Shown here piece after piece: positions 34,246-42,730 of a DNA stretch of 64,000 nucleotides. Below the pieces are notes generated by a model. That model searched no databases, was not told the origin of the DNA, and saw nothing but the letters and a program-made list of their open reading frames with translations. The stretch is taken from NCBI RefSeq assembly GCF_042685365.1, contig NZ_JBHUMY010000012.1, forward strand, positions 1 through 64,000. The letters run 5' to 3'. Made by a program: the position numbers and the translations under genes. This DNA comes from Paenibacillus_AP thailandensis (GTDB lineage: Bacteria > Bacillota > Bacilli > Paenibacillales > Paenibacillaceae). How positions within the stretch are numbered: the stretch's first letter is position 1; every line of letters begins with the position of its first letter.

Positions 34246-35491
34246 AACGGTCCCTCCTCAGTTGTGCGGCCGGCTTGTCGTTCGTTCCGACCATCGCTAC
34301 GGAGAACGGAACGGCCAGCATTTTGTCCACCATCTTCTTCACGTCGTCCATCGTAACCGCATCGACCCGGTCGAGCAGCTCATCCATCGTGTAATGGTAT
34401 CCGAGCATCAGCTCGTTTTTGCCGATTCGGTTCATGCGGCTGCTGGTGCTTTCCAGGCTCAGAATCAAGCTGCCCTTCAGCTGCTGCTTGCCGCGGAACA
34501 GCTCCTCTTCGGTAAGGCCTTTCGTTGCCAGCTCCTCGAGCTGGGCCATGGTCAGATCCAGCACTTCCTGCGTCTGCTTCGGCGCCGTGCCTGCATAAAT
34601 TGTAAACAAGCCGGAGTCCGCGTACGTCGTATGATAAGAGTAAACGGAATAGGCAAGCCCCCGCTTCTCCCGGATTTCTTGGAACAGGCGCGAGCTCATG
34701 CCGCCGCCGAGCGCGTTATTGAGCAGAATCATCGCATATTGCTGCGGATCGTTGTTGGAGCAGCCCGGGAACGACAAGCAAATATGGTTCTGCTCGGATT
34801 TCTTTTTGAAGAATACATAATCGCCTATAAACGCCGGGGCTTCAACCGGCACGACCGAGCCATGGTTGCTGAATCCGCCGAAATGCTTCTCGAGCAGCTC
34901 CAGCAGCTTCCCTTCCTCTACGTTGCCCGCCACGCTGATAACGGTATTTTCGATCGTATACCGTTCTTTCATATAACCGCGCAGCGTATCCGACGTCATA
35001 GCCGTCAGCCTCTCCTCCAACCCGAGGATGGAATAAGCGAGCGGATGATTGCCGAACGCGGCTCTCGACGCCTCGTCATGGACTTTGTCGTCGGGCGTAT
35101 CCTCGTACATCGCAATTTCTTCGAGGATGACGTTTTTTTCTTTCGCCAGCTCCTCCGCGTCGAACACGGATTCGAAAAACATATCCGACAGCGCATCCAC
35201 GGCGATCGGCAGATGATCGTCAAGCACTTTGGCGAAATAGCATGTATACTCTTTGGAAGTAAAGGCATTGACGTTGCCGCCGATTCCGTCGAACAGGTCC
35301 GCGATATCTTTGGCGGAACGCCGGGACGTGCCCTTAAACAGCATATGTTCGATAAAGTGCGAAATTCCGTTGTTCTCCGGCGTCTCGTTTCGGGATCCGG
35401 TTTTGACCCAGATGCCAAACGAAACGGAGCGCACGTGAGGTATATATTCGACGACGACCCTGAGGCCGTTGCTTAATTTATATTTGTTCAC
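34226..35491 (-). CDS. mlpA: M16 family processing peptidase (MlpA/YmxG)
   Basis: A 421-residue M16B peptidase. The zinc motif HFIEH is at 45-49, and the distal glutamate region is near NVILEEIAMYEDTPDD. It is related to mitochondrial processing peptidase and to B. subtilis MlpA (YmxG), which affects extracellular protease levels. A second M16 pair (ymfH/ymfF) lies 12 kb away. The start is a GTG at 35491 with AGGAGG 7 bases upstream; a longer frame of 47 more codons has no ribosome site. The synteny pnp-ylxY-mlpA matches B. subtilis. Confidence 0.93.
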   Translation of the reverse strand: MNKYKLSNGLRVVVEYIPHVRSVSFGIWVKTGSRNETPENNGISHFIEHMLFKGTSRRSAKDIADLFDGIGGNVNAFTSKEYTCYFAKVLDDHLPIAVDALSDMFFESVFDAEELAKEKNVILEEIAMYEDTPDDKVHDEASRAAFGNHPLAYSILGLEERLTAMTSDTLRGYMKERYTIENTVISVAGNVEEGKLLELLEKHFGGFSNHGSVVPVEAPAFIGDYVFFKKKSEQNHICLSFPGCSNNDPQQYAMILLNNALGGGMSSRLFQEIREKRGLAYSVYSYHTTYADSGLFTIYAGTAPKQTQEVLDLTMAQLEELATKGLTEEELFRGKQQLKGSLILSLESTSSRMNRIGKNELMLGYHYTMDELLDRVDAVTMDDVKKMVDKMLAVPFSVAMVGTNDKPAAQLRRDRFASSIV

Positions 35492-35534
35492 TCCTACCCC
35501 TCCTGTAAACACACGAATAAGTACAACTATAACA

Positions 35535-36536
35535 CTATTGCAAGCCGCTCTCAACTGGCGAAGGAACTCTGGCCGAAGATAAAACGTCGCTGACGGTACC
35601 GATGGCATACCCTTTCGCTTTGGCGGCGGCAATCATTCCCGGCAGCGCATCCCGCGACGATTTGGTCGGATGCATAAGGATAAGGGCGCCGGGCTCAAGC
35701 TTGGAGGCGATTTTGTCGACGACCGTTTGCGGCGGCGGCTGCTTCCAGTCGACCGTGTCGAGGGTCCACAATACGGTTTTGAGACGCTGCTCCGCAGCAA
35801 TTTGCACTGTAGTCTGGTTGAAATCGCCGGAGGGGGGAGCGAACCATTTGTTGGACACATTTAACGTCGACCGGAGCAGCTCTTCCGTTTTTTCGATCTG
35901 CTTATAGGCGTCCGCGCGGCTAAGCTGGCTCATATTCGGATGCGAGTAGGCGTGGTTCGACATTTCGTGTCCCCGCTCTTGGATTTTTTTCGCCATATCC
36001 GGATATTTGCGCAGCCACGAGCCGTCCAGAAAAAAGGTCGATTTGACGTTCTCGCGGTCGAGCGTTTCGAGGATGGGCTCAATATATTCGTTGCCCCATG
36101 CGACATTGATCATAAAGGAAATCATTTTTTTGTTAGGGTTTCCTTTATAAATGGGAAGCGGGCCCAGATCGTCCAGCGAGATTTGCGGCTCTACTTCCTT
36201 ATATACATAGCGTATATCGGTAAGCGAGCCCTTCTTCAACGTTTGCTCGTACGTTTGCCGGACGTCAACTTCCAGACCGTTATAGCCGGGTATCGCTTTC
36301 CATACGCGGTCGATCCGCGCGTTGACGGGGGCGATCCGCCGCTTGACCGCTTCCTGCTCAATGACCGCGAGCAGTTTCTGCTTATCCGGCTCGGACCAGG
36401 CTGGCTGGCCTGCCGCCGGCAAGGCAACGACTGTTTTTACCGATTGGATGTAGCTTTTCATTCCGCCGTTCAGTAGGACAAGCAGCAGCACGGCAACCGC
36501 CGTGGCCGCCGCAACGAGCGCCGTACGAATTCGCAT
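35535..36536 (-). CDS. ylxY: Polysaccharide deacetylase-like protein YlxY
   Basis: A 333-residue exported or anchored protein with an N-terminal hydrophobic segment (about 5-25) and a NodB-like domain from about residue 140. HEMSNHAYSHPNM supplies the metal histidines. The first motif, normally TFDDGP, reads MINVAWGN, so the usual catalytic aspartate pair is missing. YlxY proteins sit beside pnp in Bacillales and their role is unclear. Activity as a deacetylase is doubtful. Two terminators separate it from pnp. Confidence 0.88.
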   Translation of the reverse strand: MRIRTALVAAATAVAVLLLVLLNGGMKSYIQSVKTVVALPAAGQPAWSEPDKQKLLAVIEQEAVKRRIAPVNARIDRVWKAIPGYNGLEVDVRQTYEQTLKKGSLTDIRYVYKEVEPQISLDDLGPLPIYKGNPNKKMISFMINVAWGNEYIEPILETLDRENVKSTFFLDGSWLRKYPDMAKKIQERGHEMSNHAYSHPNMSQLSRADAYKQIEKTEELLRSTLNVSNKWFAPPSGDFNQTTVQIAAEQRLKTVLWTLDTVDWKQPPPQTVVDKIASKLEPGALILMHPTKSSRDALPGMIAAAKAKGYAIGTVSDVLSSARVPSPVESGLQ

Positions 36537-36648
36537 CTCTATCCCGCCTTCTTCCGTTTTGCCCGTTTCGCCGCAATCGCTTTTACCGGCGCGGACAACT
36601 TTGTTTTATGTGTATGGAGAGCAGGACGAGATTATGCGCAACAAAAAA

Positions 36649-36673
36649 AGAGACAGATGTAATCTGACTCTTC
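36649..36673 (-). terminator. Second terminator after pnp
   Basis: AAGAG-x-CAGAT pairs with ATCTG-x-CTCTT around a GTA loop and is followed on the minus strand by seven Ts. Confidence 0.8.
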
Positions 36674-36706
36674 TTCTCGGTTTTATGGTAGGGGCTATCC
36701 CCCAAA

Positions 36707-36738
36707 AAGCGAAGTAAGCTTCGAAGCTTGCTCCGCTT
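36707..36738 (-). terminator. First terminator after pnp
   Basis: A long stem AAGCG-x-AG-x-AAGCTT with its complement, followed on the minus strand by TTTTTGGGG, 30 bases past the pnp stop. Confidence 0.8.
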
Positions 36739-36767
36739 CCTATACGGGCCCCCGCCTTCGCCGAAGC

Positions 36768-38876
36768 TTAGGACTTGGCGGGCGCCTGATCTTGCTGGGC
36801 CAATACGGCTTTACGGGAGAGATTGATTCGGCCCTGCTGGTCGATTTCCGTAACTTTGACCGTAATTTGATCGCCGATGTTGACCACGTCTTCCGTCTTG
36901 GCTACGCGTTCGTTGGCAAGCTGGGAAATGTGCACGAGACCGTCCTTGTTCGGCAAAATTTCGACGAACGCGCCGAACTTTTCGATCCGCTTGACCGTTC
37001 CGACATAAATCTCGCCTACGACGACTTCCTTGACGATTCCTTCGATAATCGCTTTCGCGCGCTGGTTCATCTCTTCGTTGCTGGAAGCGATATACACCAT
37101 GCCGTCCTGCTCGATATCGATTTTGACGCCGGTTTCTTCGATGATTTTGTTGATGATTTTGCCGCCTGCGCCGATTACGTCGCGGATTTTATCCGGATTG
37201 ATGCGCAGCGTAATGATTTTCGGCGCGTATTTGGACAAGCTCGTGCGCGGCTGTTGAATGACCTCGAGCATCTTGTCCAAGATGAACATTCTTCCTTCGC
37301 GGGCTTGAGCCAACGCTTGCGTCAGAATGGCGCGGTCGATGCCGTCGATTTTGATGTCCATTTGAATGGCCGTAACGCCTTGTGCGGTGCCTGCCACTTT
37401 AAAGTCCATATCGCCGAGATGGTCTTCCATCCCTTGGATATCGGAAAGAATCGAGAAATGATCCCCGTCCTTGATCAGACCCATTGCGATACCGGCAACC
37501 GGAGCCTTGATCGGAACGCCCGCATCCATCATGGCCAGCGTGCTGGCGCAAATGCTTGCCTGCGACGTGGAGCCGTTCGATTCCAATACTTCGGATACGA
37601 GACGGATCGTATACGGGAACTCGGATTCCGACGGAATCACCTTGGACAGCGCGCGTTCGCCGAGAGCGCCATGACCGATCTCGCGGCGGCCCGGGGCGCG
37701 CAGCGGACGGGCTTCCCCTACGCTGAACGGCGGGAAGTTGTAATGGTGCATGAACCGTTTCGATTCTTCCAAATCGATGCCGTCCAAAATTTGAACGTCT
37801 CCAAGCGCGCCGAGCGTACATACGCTAAGCGCTTGCGTTTGCCCGCGCTGGAACAAGCCGGATCCGTGCGTCCGAGGCAGCAGGGCGATATCGCATTCGA
37901 TCGGGCGAATTTCGTCCAGGGCTCGTCCGTCCGGACGGACTTTGTCGTGCGTGATGAGGCGGCGCACTTCTTCTTTGACAATGTCGTAAAGAATTTCTTT
38001 GACATCCGCAAGCAGTTCAGGCGTCTCCGCGTAAACTTGCTCGAAATGCTCGATCGCTTCCGCGTTGACCGCATCGATGGCGTCTTGGCGCGCATGCTTC
38101 TCCGGAATGCGGATCGCTTCGATAAGCTTCTCGGAGGCGAAAGCGCGGACGGCTGCATTGACGTCGCTGTCTACGGAATGAAGCACGACTTCCATCTTCT
38201 CTTTGCCTGCAACCGAATGCAGGTCGTTAATCGTGGCAACGATTTTTTTAATTTCCTCATGGCCGAACATGATCGCTTCCAGCATAACGTCTTCCGGAAC
38301 TTCGTTCGCTTCGGCCTCGACCATCATGATCGCATTCGCGGTGCCTGCCACGACGAGGTGGATGTCGGATTCCTTCTCTTGCTCCACCGTCGGGTTAATG
38401 ATGAACTCGCCGTTAATGCGGCCGACGATAACGCCGCCGATCGGGCCGTTGAAAGGCACGTCGGAAATGGTCAGCGCTGCCGAGGTACCGATCATCGCGG
38501 CGATTTCGGGAGAGCAGTCTTGATCGACGCTCATGACCAGATTGGCGATTTGCACTTCGTTTCGGAAGCCTTCCGGAAACAGCGGACGAATCGGACGGTC
38601 CGTCAGACGGCTTGCCAGAATCGCCTTCTCGCTCGGACGGCCTTCACGCTTGATAAATCCGCCGGGGATTTTGCCGACCGCGTACAAACGTTCTTCATAG
38701 TTAACCGTCAGCGGGAAGAAGTCAAGATCTTTTGGAGCCGAAGATGCCGTGACGGTGCAAAGGATAACCGTCTCGCCGTAGCGGACCGTTACCGCAGCGT
38801 TAGCTTGCTTGGCCAGACGACCGGTTTCCAATACGAGCGGACGTCCTCCCAGCGTCATAGAAACGCTATGTGTCAT
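36768..38876 (-). CDS. pnp: Polyribonucleotide nucleotidyltransferase (PNPase)
   Basis: A 702-residue PNPase with two RNase PH-like domains (about 1-210 and 310-540), a KH domain with DVIGAGGKIINKIIEETGV, and a C-terminal S1 domain with GEIYVGTVKRIEKFGAFVEILPNKDGLVHISQ. It degrades RNA 3' to 5' using phosphate. It lies downstream of rpsO, the almost universal bacterial order. GGAGGG precedes the ATG at 38876. Two tandem terminators end the unit. Confidence 0.98.
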   Translation of the reverse strand: MTHSVSMTLGGRPLVLETGRLAKQANAAVTVRYGETVILCTVTASSAPKDLDFFPLTVNYEERLYAVGKIPGGFIKREGRPSEKAILASRLTDRPIRPLFPEGFRNEVQIANLVMSVDQDCSPEIAAMIGTSAALTISDVPFNGPIGGVIVGRINGEFIINPTVEQEKESDIHLVVAGTANAIMMVEAEANEVPEDVMLEAIMFGHEEIKKIVATINDLHSVAGKEKMEVVLHSVDSDVNAAVRAFASEKLIEAIRIPEKHARQDAIDAVNAEAIEHFEQVYAETPELLADVKEILYDIVKEEVRRLITHDKVRPDGRALDEIRPIECDIALLPRTHGSGLFQRGQTQALSVCTLGALGDVQILDGIDLEESKRFMHHYNFPPFSVGEARPLRAPGRREIGHGALGERALSKVIPSESEFPYTIRLVSEVLESNGSTSQASICASTLAMMDAGVPIKAPVAGIAMGLIKDGDHFSILSDIQGMEDHLGDMDFKVAGTAQGVTAIQMDIKIDGIDRAILTQALAQAREGRMFILDKMLEVIQQPRTSLSKYAPKIITLRINPDKIRDVIGAGGKIINKIIEETGVKIDIEQDGMVYIASSNEEMNQRAKAIIEGIVKEVVVGEIYVGTVKRIEKFGAFVEILPNKDGLVHISQLANERVAKTEDVVNIGDQITVKVTEIDQQGRINLSRKAVLAQQDQAPAKS

Positions 38877-38992
38877 TATGTATTCCCTCCTGTTCTATGT
38901 ATCCATTCTTCAATAGCTTGTCTTTTTCCTTTAAAACGTAAAACAATCTAATACGGCGAATCGCACAACTCAATAAACGTCGCTATTACAAA

Positions 38993-39048
38993 AAGCAACC
39001 CGTTTCCGGCGTCCGGTACGCCCGGACAGCCAGATAACCAGGTTGCTT
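38993..39048 (-). terminator. Terminator/attenuator between rpsO and pnp
   Basis: AAGCAACC pairs with GGTTGCTT, enclosing a second helix GTCCGG/CCGGAC, followed on the minus strand by TTTTTG. It may reduce read-through from rpsO into pnp. Confidence 0.75.
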
Positions 39049-39063
39049 CTCGCTACGCATGTT

Positions 39064-39333
39064 TTAACGGCGAAGGCCGAGTTTTTCGATCAATGCGCTG
39101 TAACGTTGAACATCTTTGTTCTTCAGATAAGCGAGCAGCTTACGACGCTGACCAACCATCTTCAGAAGACCGCGGCGGGAGTGATGATCTTTCTTATGTT
39201 CCCGCAAATGCTCAGTCAAATTCACGATGTTTTCCGTCAGGATAGCGATTTGAACTTCCGGAGATCCCGTATCGCTCGCATGAGTCTTATGCGTTTCGAT
39301 CAGTTCTTGTTTGCGTTCTTGCGTAATTGCCAT
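39064..39333 (-). CDS. rpsO: 30S ribosomal protein S15
   Basis: An 89-residue S15 of exactly the normal length: it starts MAITQERKQELIETHKTH and ends RYSALIEKLGLRR, with the RNA-binding DTGSPEVQIA and HKKDHHSRRGLL. It binds the 16S rRNA central domain early in 30S assembly. AGGAGGTG lies before the ATG at 39333. It has a promoter at 39449-39478 and a leader of about 110 bases, in which S15 often represses its own translation. Confidence 0.99.
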   Translation of the reverse strand: MAITQERKQELIETHKTHASDTGSPEVQIAILTENIVNLTEHLREHKKDHHSRRGLLKMVGQRRKLLAYLKNKDVQRYSALIEKLGLRR

Positions 39334-39448
39334 CCTCGTTCACCTCCTGTTATCGTAATAATCGCCGACAGCCTCGCCTGAGCCGGTGAGAGCAATAGGC
39401 CAAGCCGCGGTTAAGCCGCCGCCGCGCCATGCGACAGCAACGTTAAGA

Positions 39449-39478
39449 ATTATAGCATATCGGATCGTATAAAGTAAA
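39449..39478 (-). promoter_or_regulatory. rpsO promoter
   Basis: Minus-strand TTTACT (39473-39478), 18 bases, TATAAT (39449-39454) preceded by TGC, an extended -10. The GC-rich 110-base leader that follows contains GCGGC/GCCGC-type pairings. Confidence 0.65.
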
Positions 39479-39482
39479 CTGC

Positions 39483-40448
39483 CTAACCGTTTAGCTCGAA
39501 TCTCATTTTCGCCGTGGCCGAATCTTTATGGATCTGTTCGATCAATTCGTCCACGGACCCGAACTTGCGTTCCGATCGAATAAAGGAATGAAACCGGATT
39601 GTCAGCTGATCGCCGTAAATTTCGCGATGAAAGTCAAACAAATGCGCTTCCAGGGTCGTTTCGCCGCCCGGCGCTTTGAAGGTCGGCTTCTTGCCGAGGT
39701 TCATAACGCCGTAGAAGGACTTGCCGTTCCACTCGGCGGTTATCGCATATACGCCAAGCCGGGGCAGCACATATCGCTCTTGTATCTCGACGTTTGCCGT
39801 CGGATACCCGATCGTGCGGCCGCGTTTGTCTCCGTGCGCGACCACGCCCGTTACGCTGTACGGCCGTCCAAGCAGCAGCGCCGCCTCGTCGACGCGGCCT
39901 TCTTCAAGGGCTGCTCGAACTAACGTGCTGCTGACCTTGACGCCGCGTTCGCACAGCTGTTCGACGATTTCGACTTCGATTTCCGGGCGTCCCTCTTTGG
40001 TCAGAAGCTCGGGGGTCCCAAGCCCGCGATAGCCGAACGTAAAGTCAAAGCCGACCACGACATGCTTCGCTTGAAGCGGCCGGAGCACCTCGTCGATAAA
40101 TTGCTCCGGCTTCACCGCAGCAAAGTTCAGGTCGAATTGTACGACCAACACGACATCGACTCCAAGCTCCTTGAACAAAGCCGTCTTGTCCCGAAGCGGA
40201 GTAAGGGCGCTGTAATAATGGTCGCCTTGTCCGAGAACCTCCTTGGGATGCGGGTGGAATGTCATGACCCCAGCCAACATGCCGTTCCGGCGCGCCGCTT
40301 CTACCGCCTTACGGATGACGTTCTGATGCCCGCGATGCACGCCGTCGAAATGGCCGACGGCCAACGACAACGGCTTGCCCTGCAAGGCCGGCGGAACGTT
40401 TGGAAGCGGATAGTTTAATGTAATAATGTCCAAGGTCCACACCTGCAA
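39483..40448 (-). CDS. ribF: Bifunctional riboflavin kinase/FAD synthetase
   Basis: A 321-residue RibF (RibC in B. subtilis). The N-terminal adenylyltransferase domain carries AVGHFDGVHRGHQNVI, and the C-terminal flavokinase domain carries GRTIGYPTANVEI and YGVMNLGKKPTF. It makes FMN and FAD from riboflavin. It ends the nusA-infB operon behind truB. The start is uncertain: a TTG at 40448 and a GTG at 40442 both lack a good ribosome site, so up to six residues may change. Confidence 0.94.
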   Translation of the reverse strand: MQVWTLDIITLNYPLPNVPPALQGKPLSLAVGHFDGVHRGHQNVIRKAVEAARRNGMLAGVMTFHPHPKEVLGQGDHYYSALTPLRDKTALFKELGVDVVLVVQFDLNFAAVKPEQFIDEVLRPLQAKHVVVGFDFTFGYRGLGTPELLTKEGRPEIEVEIVEQLCERGVKVSSTLVRAALEEGRVDEAALLLGRPYSVTGVVAHGDKRGRTIGYPTANVEIQERYVLPRLGVYAITAEWNGKSFYGVMNLGKKPTFKAPGGETTLEAHLFDFHREIYGDQLTIRFHSFIRSERKFGSVDELIEQIHKDSATAKMRFELNG

Positions 40449-40476
40449 TTCTTGAATGGCTTGCTCCGTTAAACTG

Positions 40477-41379
40477 TTATGAAAATACTTTTACCGGTCT
40501 TAGAGCACCCGTCCCATAATCGGCGCGGAAAATGCCGATAAAGCTGCCGTCGTCGGCATACAATACGGCATTCTCCCCGTCTTCAAGCCTGACGTTAAGG
40601 CGAGCGAGCGAAATTTTTTGCCCTTTAAGGCCTTTGTCGGCCACGGGACGAGGCGCTTCGATTCGTCTGAAGTGGGAAAGAGCCGCGTCGGCCGGAAGCA
40701 GCTGCTCCGCGAGCTTGCCCGCCTGTTGAAGCTCGGCAATCTGTTCGAGCGTCAAGCAATCGCTGCGCGTAAGTCCGCCGGACATCGTGCGGACAAGTTC
40801 CGCCATAGCCGCCGGAACGCCAAGCGCTTTGCCGATATCGACGCACAACGTTCGGATATACGTTCCTTTCGAGCATTCGACGTAAAATCGAATCCGCGGA
40901 CGATCCGGTTCGAGTTCCGCTTCAAGCAGTCTAATGTCGTAAATTTCGACCTGACGCGGCTTGCGCTCTGCGGTCTTCCCCTCCCGCGCCAGCTCGTAAA
41001 GCCGCTTGCCGTCCACCTTTACGGCGGAATACATCGGGGGAACTTGGTCGATCGTTCCCTTAAATCCGTCCAGCACCCGCAGCAGCTGCTCTTCCTTGAC
41101 ATGAACGGCCGGCACTTCGTTCACGACGTTGCCGGTCATATCTTCGGTATCCGTCGATATGCCGAGCTGCAGCACCGCTTCGTACGCTTTCGGACGCTCC
41201 TGCAAATATTCGACTACCCGGGTAGCCCGGCCAAGGCATAACGGCAGCACGCCCGTTACCATCGGATCAAGCGTCCCGGCGTGTCCGATCCGTTTCAATT
41301 TCGTAATGCCCCGTACTTTAGCGACGACGTCATGGGAAGTCCACCCCGCCGGCTTCCATACGGCCAAAATACCGTCCAT
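40477..41379 (-). CDS. truB: tRNA pseudouridine(55) synthase TruB
   Basis: A 300-residue TruB. The catalytic aspartate is D38 in GHAGTLDPMVTGVLP, and the RNA-binding KPAGWTSHDVV and CSKGTYIRTL are intact. It converts U55 in the T-loop of tRNA to pseudouridine and assists tRNA folding. It starts 3 bases after nrnA ends and leads into ribF, as in the B. subtilis operon. Confidence 0.97.
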   Translation of the reverse strand: MDGILAVWKPAGWTSHDVVAKVRGITKLKRIGHAGTLDPMVTGVLPLCLGRATRVVEYLQERPKAYEAVLQLGISTDTEDMTGNVVNEVPAVHVKEEQLLRVLDGFKGTIDQVPPMYSAVKVDGKRLYELAREGKTAERKPRQVEIYDIRLLEAELEPDRPRIRFYVECSKGTYIRTLCVDIGKALGVPAAMAELVRTMSGGLTRSDCLTLEQIAELQQAGKLAEQLLPADAALSHFRRIEAPRPVADKGLKGQKISLARLNVRLEDGENAVLYADDGSFIGIFRADYGTGALRPVKVFS

Positions 41380-41382
41380 CCG

Positions 41383-42369
41383 TTAAATCAGCGCCTTTCT
41401 GACAGCTTCAAGCAGCCTCGGCATGGCATCGGCGACGGGGCCTTCCAGCGTGCAGCCGGCTGCTCTGACATGGCCTCCCCCGCCAAACGACTTCGCGATG
41501 CCGGCCACGTCCGCTTTGCCAGCCGAACGAAGACTCGCCTTAACGAAACCGTTCTCCGTCTCCTTGAACAAAATGCCCACCTCGACGCCGTCCACATTCA
41601 GAGCGTAATTCACAATGCCCTCCATATCCTCGGAAGTGGCGCCTGTCGACGGCAAATCCTCTTTCAAAATATACAGCCAGCCGATATTGCCGTCCTCGGT
41701 AAACTCAAGCCGGCTTAAGCTTAATTGAAGCAGCTTCAGCTTGGCCATGCTCATCTTCTCCAGCAAGCGGTCGGCGATTTGATAACCGGGAACCCCCACC
41801 GCGAGCATGCGGGAAGCAATGGCCATGACGTCCGGGCTCGTATTGGAATAGCGGAAGCCGCCGGTATCCGTCAACAACCCCGTATAGATGGCCGTCGCGC
41901 AATCGAGATCGATCGGAATGCCCGAGCGCTCGATCAAATCGAATAAAATTTGCACGGTGGCGGCGGCATCCGGTCGAATGACGTTTACACGGCCATATCC
42001 GTCATTGGTGGGATGATGGTCGATATTCAGCAGCTCCGCTCCGTCTTCAAATACTTGCGCAGCCTTTCCGATTCGGGAAAAATCGGCGCAATCGACGGAA
42101 ATGACGGCGCTGAACTTCTCTTGCGGCGGATCGGAAAGATAACAGACGATATCGTCGTATCCCCACAAATAATGGAGCCGGCTTGGCGCGCGGTTCTCGT
42201 TGATGAGCACCGCCGATTTGCCGAGCTTCCGCAGCAGCCAGCCGACGACGGACGTCGAGCTGATGGCGTCGCCGTCGGGCTGCACATGGGAAACGACCGC
42301 AAAACGTTCGTGCTTCCGGATAAAATCAAGCGCGTCGTCCAACTGCCGCAAATAAGCCGCTTGCGTCAT
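41383..42369 (-). CDS. nrnA: DHH-DHHA1 oligoribonuclease/pAp phosphatase NrnA
   Basis: A 328-residue DHH phosphoesterase with PDGD at 31-34, VDCAD, the signature D117-H118-H119, and a C-terminal DHHA1 domain with GGGHVRAAG. NrnA degrades nanoRNA of two to five bases and dephosphorylates pAp. Its ATG overlaps the rbfA stop codon by four bases (ATGA), so translation is coupled. In B. subtilis this gene (ytqI) lies elsewhere; its position inside the infB operon recurs in other bacteria. Confidence 0.95.
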   Translation of the reverse strand: MTQAAYLRQLDDALDFIRKHERFAVVSHVQPDGDAISSTSVVGWLLRKLGKSAVLINENRAPSRLHYLWGYDDIVCYLSDPPQEKFSAVISVDCADFSRIGKAAQVFEDGAELLNIDHHPTNDGYGRVNVIRPDAAATVQILFDLIERSGIPIDLDCATAIYTGLLTDTGGFRYSNTSPDVMAIASRMLAVGVPGYQIADRLLEKMSMAKLKLLQLSLSRLEFTEDGNIGWLYILKEDLPSTGATSEDMEGIVNYALNVDGVEVGILFKETENGFVKASLRSAGKADVAGIAKSFGGGGHVRAAGCTLEGPVADAMPRLLEAVRKALI

Positions 42370-42722
42370 TCTTGGCCGTCCCCGCGGTTAATTTGGTCCA
42401 GAAGCGATTCGATCCGGCTGCCGTACTCGATGCTGCTGTCGAATTTGAAAATTAACTCCGGCGTATGGCGAAGCCGGATGCGCTTGCCAAGCTCGGACCG
42501 GATAAAGCCCGTTGCCCGAGCGAGCGCCTTTAACGTTTCTTCCTTCTGTTCTTCGCTTCCGAGCACGCTCAAAAACACGCGCGCTTGCGATAAATCGCTT
42601 GTCGCTTCGACCCCCGTTACGGTTATAAAACCGATGCGGGGATCTTTCAGCTCCGTTTGAATAATTTGGCTAAGCTCTTTTTTGATTTGCTCGCCGACGC
42701 GTCCTACGCGTACTTTCGCCAT
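42366..42722 (-). CDS. rbfA: 30S ribosome-binding factor RbfA
   Basis: A 118-residue RbfA with the typical VRVGRVGEQIKKELSQIIQ start and RIRLRHTPELIFKFDSSIEYGSRIESLL end. It binds the 16S 5' helix during late 30S maturation and cold adaptation. ATG at 42722 is chosen for GAGAGGTG nine bases upstream, which overlaps the infB stop. In B. subtilis ylxP lies between infB and rbfA; here the gap is 8 bases and ylxP is missing. Confidence 0.96.
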   Translation of the reverse strand: MAKVRVGRVGEQIKKELSQIIQTELKDPRIGFITVTGVEATSDLSQARVFLSVLGSEEQKEETLKALARATGFIRSELGKRIRLRHTPELIFKFDSSIEYGSRIESLLDQINRGDGQE

Positions 42723-42730
42723 GCTTATTG

